From Hymenolepis diminuta (lineage: Eukaryota > Platyhelminthes > Cestoda > Cyclophyllidea > Hymenolepididae): a stretch of 64,000 nucleotides of DNA. Location of the stretch: NCBI GenBank assembly GCA_900708905.1, contig CAADRB010000011.1, forward strand, positions 3,111,146 to 3,175,145, in the 5' to 3' direction. A program made the position numbers and the translations under genes. This document shows, piece by piece, positions 57,245 through 64,000 of this stretch (position 1 is the first letter of the stretch; each line of letters opens with the position of its first letter). The notes under the pieces are model-generated. The model did no database searches. It was not told the DNA's origin and saw nothing but the letters and a program-made list of their open reading frames with translations.

Positions 57245-59285
57245 GTGAGTGATGGAAAAGCATTCAAATGCATCTATAACGCAGTTCAATACTGTTAGAT
57301 AAGCCTAAATAGATTGTCCTGCTCAATGATCGTAATAAGCATATGGTTTTTTCCATATAAACGGTAAACAAGTTTTCTTTTATAGCTTTAAATGAATACC
57401 TTATGGTCAGCTATCTTTGAATCACTTAATATTTACTTTGGTTTTGACTTCATCATATATCTTGTATTTCACTGTGTGAAACTACAAGTCAAAAAACGAT
57501 GGATAGCTTAAACTAAACGGTGTACACTACATTAAATGACATCAAAATTAACACAGGTAAGTTTTCTACAAATAGAGTAACCTTTATAAAGTGATAACTA
57601 TCCGTTTTTGCACATCATATTTGCAGGGCAAGCAGATGCATTTCTTTAAGGTTCTTAATTAAGGAAGTATCAAAGTAGATTGATGACATTCGGGATTTTC
57701 CTTTGTTTGGTTTGGAGTGCAAAGAAGCATTGTTGTATAATATTTAATAATTTCCTTTGCTCGAAGTTGAATATATCTTTTCATTTGAATCCTCCTCAGC
57801 ATAATTCTCTTCAGGATAATGATAGATGACGTCCTAATCACCCAGATTTTCATTTAGTGATTTGCTTCCAGAAATAAATAGTTTGATGCATTTAGAGTTA
57901 TTAAGTTAGCATAACAGTTGTTCCTCGGAGAAGTTAGGTGTGGTTTATTCTTCTCTAACGAATATTTATCTCTAATCGGCAAACTTCTCAGTAAAAAATG
58001 TATACTTTTCTTATGATTATTAAATCATAGCAATGCAACACACTGACAAGTTCTAATCTCTGCAAAGTATTTAAATAAGGGAAAGTAAATCAGGACGTCA
58101 AAAGTTGATCTAACTCCAAGGTTCATGAGTGATATCATGTTGGGCTAATGATGACTTAATACCGTGGTTCATCTTGCTACCTTGATTTATTCTTATTGTC
58201 TTATAGCCATTTTGAATAAATAAATAATTAGACAAAAATTGCTGTTCGAAATACACTTTATTCTTAACAAGAAGATCGTTCATTCACGTTTAATTATGCA
58301 TGAGATCATACTTTTACAGTTTGACAATTTAATATAATTACTAACTAATAATGTTTTTAAATGAAAAATGGTTACTGTTCATTAACATTAAATGTAGTAT
58401 TAGTGGTTTAAGAAGGAAATTAAGATTCTTTTAATTATTCAGTTTCCCTTGAGTTTCATTTTACAATATAATAGATAGTGCAGCATTAAATGTCTTCAAA
58501 ACATGACATCTAATTATGTGATGGTACAAGAGACTGATTTATGTAGAGTTTTTAATATTAAGCGAGAAAGGGGAAATGGGTAAGTGCGGGCGCAGAAAAT
58601 AAAATAGCCCAATTTAAGGTTCCAGAGTCATCGAAGTAAAGAAAGGATAAGGTAAATCTTTTACACATTTAAGACCTTCCTAGTAGCTATCAGTAGATAA
58701 TCTCATTCACTAATTGAAAAGACTTATAGTTGTACTTAAATATAAACATACCCTATTTGGCAACGAGAGAGAAAATAAATGAAAAAGAAGGTTTTGCTCA
58801 CTGTGTATGAAAATTGGGATGAGATAAGCAGTTTAAGACAAGCAAAGTTGGGGGTCAGATAATTACATTCATCTCAATAATTTTCAAAGAAATTATTCGC
58901 CACTCAGACTGTTACTATAGGTCTTTGAGCGTACGAATCATGACTTAAAATGCTTAATAATAACAATTAAATTTACTTTCTGGTATTATTACCTTATCCT
59001 TTATTAGCTATAAGCACGTTCCTCTAATTTAAATTTAAATTACAACATAAATTAAAAAACTATTGTCTAGTACCAACTTCAGCACAAAATGTGTGTGTTG
59101 CACAATTACATGAAATGTCATACAAGATATAAATGCTTCGAAGTAAGGAGGAGAGGAAAGCAACAAAAGAGAAAACAGCTGTTGTGTTCCGTCCCCTACC
59201 CCGTTTCTAGAATGTGAATTGGCTTCCCCAGAACAATGAGTCAACACCTAATTTTCTCCGTTCTCTCCCTCTCTCTCTCTGCCAG
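57245..59285 (+). other. Intron of the second gene
   Basis: AT-rich, with no recognised gene. A weak repeat-family resemblance occurs near 58770-58900 (AAGCAAAGTTGGGGGTCAGA). A pyrimidine-rich tract at 59255-59284 precedes the candidate alternative exon. Confidence 0.5.
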
Positions 59286-59472
59286 TTTAAATTTCCCTAC
59301 ACTCCACTGCGTTTCACGAAGCGCAGCTGGGCCAATTTTTCAATCCCTCGGATCTAAAGCTGACTCCATGCACCTTCGGGCTAATGAATGGGAAGAGAGA
59401 AGTGGATTAAACCAACTGTATAGAAGTACAATCGCAGACTTTAAAATGCATAGAATTAAAGACGAATTTGAA
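59286..59472 (+). CDS. Candidate alternative exon of the second gene, 187 nt
   Basis: Bounded by a very strong polypyrimidine acceptor (CTCTCTCTCTCTGCCAG) and donor GAA|GTAAGG. The preceding exon leaves two bases (AC); this exon supplies T and stays open for 62 codons, ending in phase 0. Translated blocks include LNFPTLHCVSRSAAGP, FQSLGSKADSMHLRANEWEE and LNQLYRSTIADFKMHRIKDE. Composition is balanced and coding-like. Direct joining to the microexon at 61265 would give an early stop (AAT AGG CAA TGA), so it looks mutually exclusive with that exon, or needs another exon between them, or is false. No domain recognised. Confidence 0.45.
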
Positions 59473-61264
59473 GTAAGGAAAAGGAAATGTGATTGTACCA
59501 TTGGAAAATCGTGATCCATTAAAATAACTGTTTTAAAAATGTTATACTATTTACTTGGTTTGATATTTATTTATTTAAGAGAATGTCCTTCTATCAAAGT
59601 ATGGGAATCATTAAGGACTTCTCATTCCTATCAATGCATTTAACCTGTATTAAGAATGGAAATTAGAAAGAGGCACATTTTAAACTGGTATCAGTAATGG
59701 AGAAATAATTTTCCGACCCTTAAGGAAGATGCTGTTGGTCTGAATGTCTGCGATCAAAGGAATACCATTCAAGTGACTCACCTTTATTCATTTAATTTTG
59801 GCATTTATAATATACTCAATAAAAATAGCATCCCTTATGTCTGAAATTTAATCGTTTCCGAGTTATTCATTGTAATATCTTCATGAATATCTAGTTTAAA
59901 TATTTTGAAAAATAACCGTTCAAAAACTTATCCAACTACTTTCAATTTCTTAAACTATTTCAAAATATACTTTTTGAGGATGTAAAATTTTTAATTTACA
60001 ATTAACTATAAAATTTTGCTGTTAAGTAAAACTATGATCGCCACATATGCAGAAAACTAGAAAATAGATGAGATGACGTGGGCAGAAACTGATAGCAGGA
60101 GCTGTAGACGGAGTAGCACTAACGAGATGACCTGACTGCAGGTACTGGCTTGTAGAGGTTCGTAAAAAGAGCTGAAGTAAGAGTCAGGCAAGGAGTAGGA
60201 TAAAAAATGAGAATCCATGGGTTTATAGCTAGTAAAGACTGTTGAAATAGTAAGCAGGAGGAATTCAATTGGGGGTGAAGGTGAAAATATGACCAATAGG
60301 GAGTGTGAGTGTCGTGACTGACATGGAAATAAGTCGCTATTGGTGCCTGATAGACATGAAACCGTACGTATGGCTATGAGACCCTGCCTTTTGTTAGCGG
60401 TTTCAATAACTATCATTAAAATTTAAATCAAATTCATACATTTTTTAACGACGTATCATATTTACCTCATGAAGATTTAATCATGAAAACCAACTTGAAT
60501 CAAGCGTTTCAAATAATTATGCTACATATTCCGGTATTTAATATCTCATATTATTCTTTCATTTTTTTAGATTGGTACTTCCCTACTTTGATTAACGTCG
60601 ATCTGTTTCTGCGAAAAGCTTAGGGAAACTTAACGTAAATTGAATTGCTTTAGTTCTGTGGAATTTCAATTATAATCTTTAACTTTCGAAAAGAAAAGTG
60701 AAATTTGAGGAAAAAGGAGATTTGATCTTTTTGCTAAATGGTGAATCAGAAAAGCAGTCAAAATGTGAATGAAACACTATTAATCAAGATCGGTTCTTTT
60801 CAGTAGCCTGTAATTATAATTTCATTCCATCGTTTCAAATTAGGTTTTTTAATAAAGGGCGAAGATTCCTATTCAAACTATACTATTCTCTGTAGGAGTT
60901 TTGTGGTAACAGTATTTTTCACTGTTTAATTTTTAAAATTTTTAAATTTAAAATTTAAAATTTTTAAATATTTAAAAATTATGAAATTATGGCCTTAAGA
61001 AGGAAATTATTATTTGCGTGAAGTAAGTTTAAGATGTGCTCATTACAGGTGAAGAAATTTTCTTAGAGGGAAAGTAAAAAAGTTTACTCTTGCTATTGCC
61101 GCGTCTTGATTTATGTGTACGCGTTGAAGCGAGGTCACTTTTAGAGGGAGATGCGCTCTTTAAATAAATTGGCCTTAAAGTGCAGTGGAACTAGCAAGGC
61201 AATAAAACCAGTTGAAGTAATTCAAATAAGTGTGCAAACTAATGGTTTCCTTTTTGCACATTAG
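59473..61264 (+). other. Intronic sequence of the second gene
   Basis: AT-rich apart from 60057-60416, which is purine-rich, GC-richer and open for 119 codons on the minus strand (Ser/Leu-rich, no domain, probably a by-product of purine bias). An AT-only self-complementary stretch lies at 60928-60981. Confidence 0.45.
60928..60981. repeat. AT-only palindromic low-complexity stretch
   Basis: Repeated TTTTTAAA, AAATTT and TTTAAAAATT units allow extensive self-pairing over about 54 bp. Confidence 0.75.
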
Positions 61265-62294
61265 AATAGGCAATGAATCCATGATGAACACCACTTTAGG
61301 TAAGATTTTCAAAATTATGCTGACTATAAATCGTGAATAATGAATTGTGACTTTAAATAGATAACTAACTATAATATAATAAACACGTTACCTTCATTTA
61401 TATATGATCGTCATAATGTGCGGATAGTTAAAGAGTAATGGTATCTGTCGGCGAACAGAGCTCATGTATTTTGGGAAGAAATATTCGTATGAAGGGGACT
61501 GTGAATGGATAAATATGACAGCGTATAATTGCATGTAACAGCAATTTGATCCAAATAAGTGGTTTTTAAAGAACTAGAGTGAATCATCTTGTTTTGCTAC
61601 AGGCTTGAATTGTCATGGGTTTATGGTAACATCAATGTTTATAGCACTGACTTGGTCATAAATTATAAATGTTTAGAACAGTTGTTTGACATGTACCTGA
61701 AGGACGATATTTTAGGATTCTTATAGTAGAAATATAAGAATAATAAATGAGGAAGTAATTTGTAATGACCTGCTCACCTGATTCTCAACATTTACAAATA
61801 ATTACATAATAACAACAGATGTCACCTACTATTTATTTTCCCTTAATCGACTTCATTGCATCCAATATAAATACTATTGTCAAATATTTTGCGTTTTAAT
61901 CGAATCGATTGCAATAATTTAAACATGATTTGTCCAGAATGGTTCTCTGGTGGATGTCTGAGAGAATACAATTGTGTCCATATGTATATGTGCTAGTCTT
62001 CACTTTCCCTGTCTCCAATGTAGAAAGACTTGCTATATTCGGAGGATTTAACCATCTTTCACATATTCATATCACCATATGCTCGTCTAATGAAAAAAAT
62101 CCTTCACTTTAACTTGTTAGTCAAAATAAACATACGATAATTGGAAATGAGATGGTAAGGATTATTAATCCTGATAACATCGAAATAAATGTAAAATCGT
62201 TGATTACTAAATAATATCAATGAGTAAAATGGTTAATCACACTTTTTCATAAAGAACAGCAGAAAAATTCGTGAGACTTTCATCGAAGAGGCTG
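61265..62294 (+). CDS. Two candidate 35-nt microexons of the second gene
   Basis: Microexon A, 61265-61299, lies between CCTTTTTGCACATTAG and GTAAGA. Microexon B, 62260-62294, lies between TTTTTCATAAAGAACAG and GTAAGA. Exon 57084-57244 leaves AC. Microexon A completes the Thr codon, reads IGNESMMNTTL and leaves G. Microexon B completes GCA and reads AEKFVRLSSKRL, ending in phase 0. The joined chain therefore stays open through both, giving 257 residues in total from the ATG. The AG at 62261-62262, three bases after the chosen one, makes a CAGCAG acceptor pair. Flatworms are known for symmetric and asymmetric microexons. Short length means chance cannot be excluded. Confidence 0.45.
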
Positions 62295-64000
62295 GTAAGA
62301 GCCTTCTTCAATTTTAAATGCTTTCATCTGCGATTTCTAATGATGCACCCCATTCGTCTCATTGATAAATTTAACATATTTTATTATTCATTGAGTCCGT
62401 TGCCCTAACAGTCTTCAAAATACCAACCAACACTGTATTTTAATTCAGTTATTATTCTAATGTATAACTTCGTTTTACTAATCTGAATATCTACCAGATA
62501 TGTTAAAAATGTTTTGACCAACTGGCCTGAAGATGTTCAATGACGAAAATGATCATTCTACGTGGGTGAAATTTTGACTTCATAATTCAGCTAATGCTCG
62601 CTAAATCGTTTACCTTCTAGGTTTAGATTAATTAACTTAGACACTGTTCCTTCTTGCTGTTTCGTTACAATAAGGGAATTATACACTTTGAAAGTAACTT
62701 TGACATTTAAGTTTATCAAAATGCCCGCCTCTTGAATAAAGCCATTTAGGCTTTTAATTTGTTCATGTGCGCAAGAACTATTACTTAATTCAGTGCGCCT
62801 AATTGAATCAACAGATATATATATATATATAATTGGGTTAAAGTGCTGCTGATTTCAAAGGAGAAATTATTCCTAAAGATCACAGATTTAGGTTGATACG
62901 TATAGTTAAACTAATGTGTCATATATACGCAAAATAAAAAAATTGCTTTCAAAAATGTAAATATACTGATATTGCTTATCTTTAGTGATATTCAAAATGC
63001 CACTTCGAATGGCTCTTGTCCGAATATATTGTACACATATGGAGGCGGTAACAAAATTAAGAACCTTTACTTACCCTACTTTACTTTAATTATCAGAGTT
63101 ATCATTACCTAAATAATGGTGACGTTTCATTAAGTGAATGCCGATGTTCACTGTCGAAAAAGTTAAATAGAAGTGATTTCCTTTGAAATGGGAGCATGGC
63201 CGTTACTGGCATAATATCTTAATTAATTAATAGCAGATAAGAGGTAAAGAGAATTTAAAAAGGACTAAGTGATTTGATTCCCACCATTTTCTCAGTTTCT
63301 AAAATAGCAACCACTCTTGAGAACAGAAATTTCAATGATACCCGAAGGAAAAATGTAACAATGAAGAATTATGTGTAATAAAAGATTTAATGAGATATGT
63401 TTGTGTAGACACTCGAATTCCAGAGCAATTTACGATCTGCTGCCACTTATTCTTAAACACATGCTGGCTGTGGTAATTCCTTGATTTTACTGTGAATAAA
63501 GCATGGTAAAACATAGAACATGTGAGGTATATATGAGACTCTAGTGGATTGCTTCATCAGTTAAGCATTATTCCACGTTACACAAAGACGTTTTTTTAAA
63601 ATTACCAGTCTTTTGGATGTCATTATTGAGTTTATTCTGGGTGAAGCCTAATGAACTATGACATTTTAGAATTATCTATCTGGACTTGGACTCAAGTAAA
63701 TTAAAACGAGCCAAGATAGCATTAACAACTTCAAGAGTTGATCAACTGGTCGGTAAACCCCACTTATGATGGACATTAAGTTGACCAGGATCTAAGGAAA
63801 AATTTTTAATTTAGAACGTAAAGACATTGCAAATAGAACTATACTTCCTATGAGATAGTGAACAATCCAATGCTTACTAAATTAAAATGGAACCAAAATC
63901 CGGATACTCTAATTGGTCTGTCTAATTAAAATCGGTTCCTCCTTACTTTCACTGCTCAAATTTTTCAAACTTATACTGCATAGCCTGTAATAATACTTCT
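62295..64000 (+). other. Downstream intronic sequence to the window edge
   Basis: No further exon in phase 0 was found. Several TTTAG or TTCAG acceptor-like sites lead straight into stop codons. An AT microsatellite lies at 62815-62831. The gene most likely continues beyond the right edge. Confidence 0.4.
62815..62831. repeat. AT microsatellite
   Basis: About eight AT units. Confidence 0.9.

Noticed and set aside
63200..63250. 10-nt microexon between AATTAATTAATAG and GTAAAG
   Set aside because: Too short to judge, and the donor is weak; no continuation was found to test phase.

Overview
This 64 kb window is AT-rich eukaryotic DNA with long introns, GT-AG splice sites, many decayed transposable-element remnants and one 39-base assembly gap. 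Gene structure, composition and mobile elements suggest an invertebrate, most likely a flatworm and possibly a tapeworm. That assignment is inference; no marker gene here settles it.

Layout. Bases 1-617 hold the 5' part of a decayed mariner DNA transposon on the minus strand. Bases 1780-9062 (+) carry nine exons for the C-terminal 655 residues of U2SURP (SR140), a U2 snRNP-associated splicing factor. All nine junctions keep frame. The upstream exons, expected to encode the RRM and SURP domains, lie left of the window. Its introns hold retroposon-like repeats, including one with a TTA tail and one tRNA-like SINE candidate.

From about 9.6 to 44.3 kb there is no gene I can support. This desert holds eroded fragments: a gag-like patch, a BEL/Pao-like patch, an LTR-like or promoter-like CT-rich block, a non-LTR reverse transcriptase tail, a diverged 180-bp repeat pair, and a roughly 400-bp interspersed repeat family with several copies from 25 to 59 kb.

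A second gene runs on the + strand from about 44.35 kb past the right edge. It has a GC-richer leader exon with CCAAT boxes and an 84-codon upstream ORF, a 10-kb first intron, a start-codon exon at 54878-55423 and a second coding exon at 57084-57244. Two 35-nt microexons at 61265 and 62260 are phase-compatible with the chain. A 187-nt candidate exon at 59286-59472 also fits after 57244 but is not compatible with the first microexon, so the two look like alternatives. The protein is Ser/Thr-rich with repeated basic-x-S-T-L motifs, and I do not recognise it.

The two genes show no sign of acting together beyond being neighbours in the same orientation. The strongest candidate for something undescribed is the microexon and alternative-exon arrangement of the unrecognised gene. 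The interspersed repeat family comes next.
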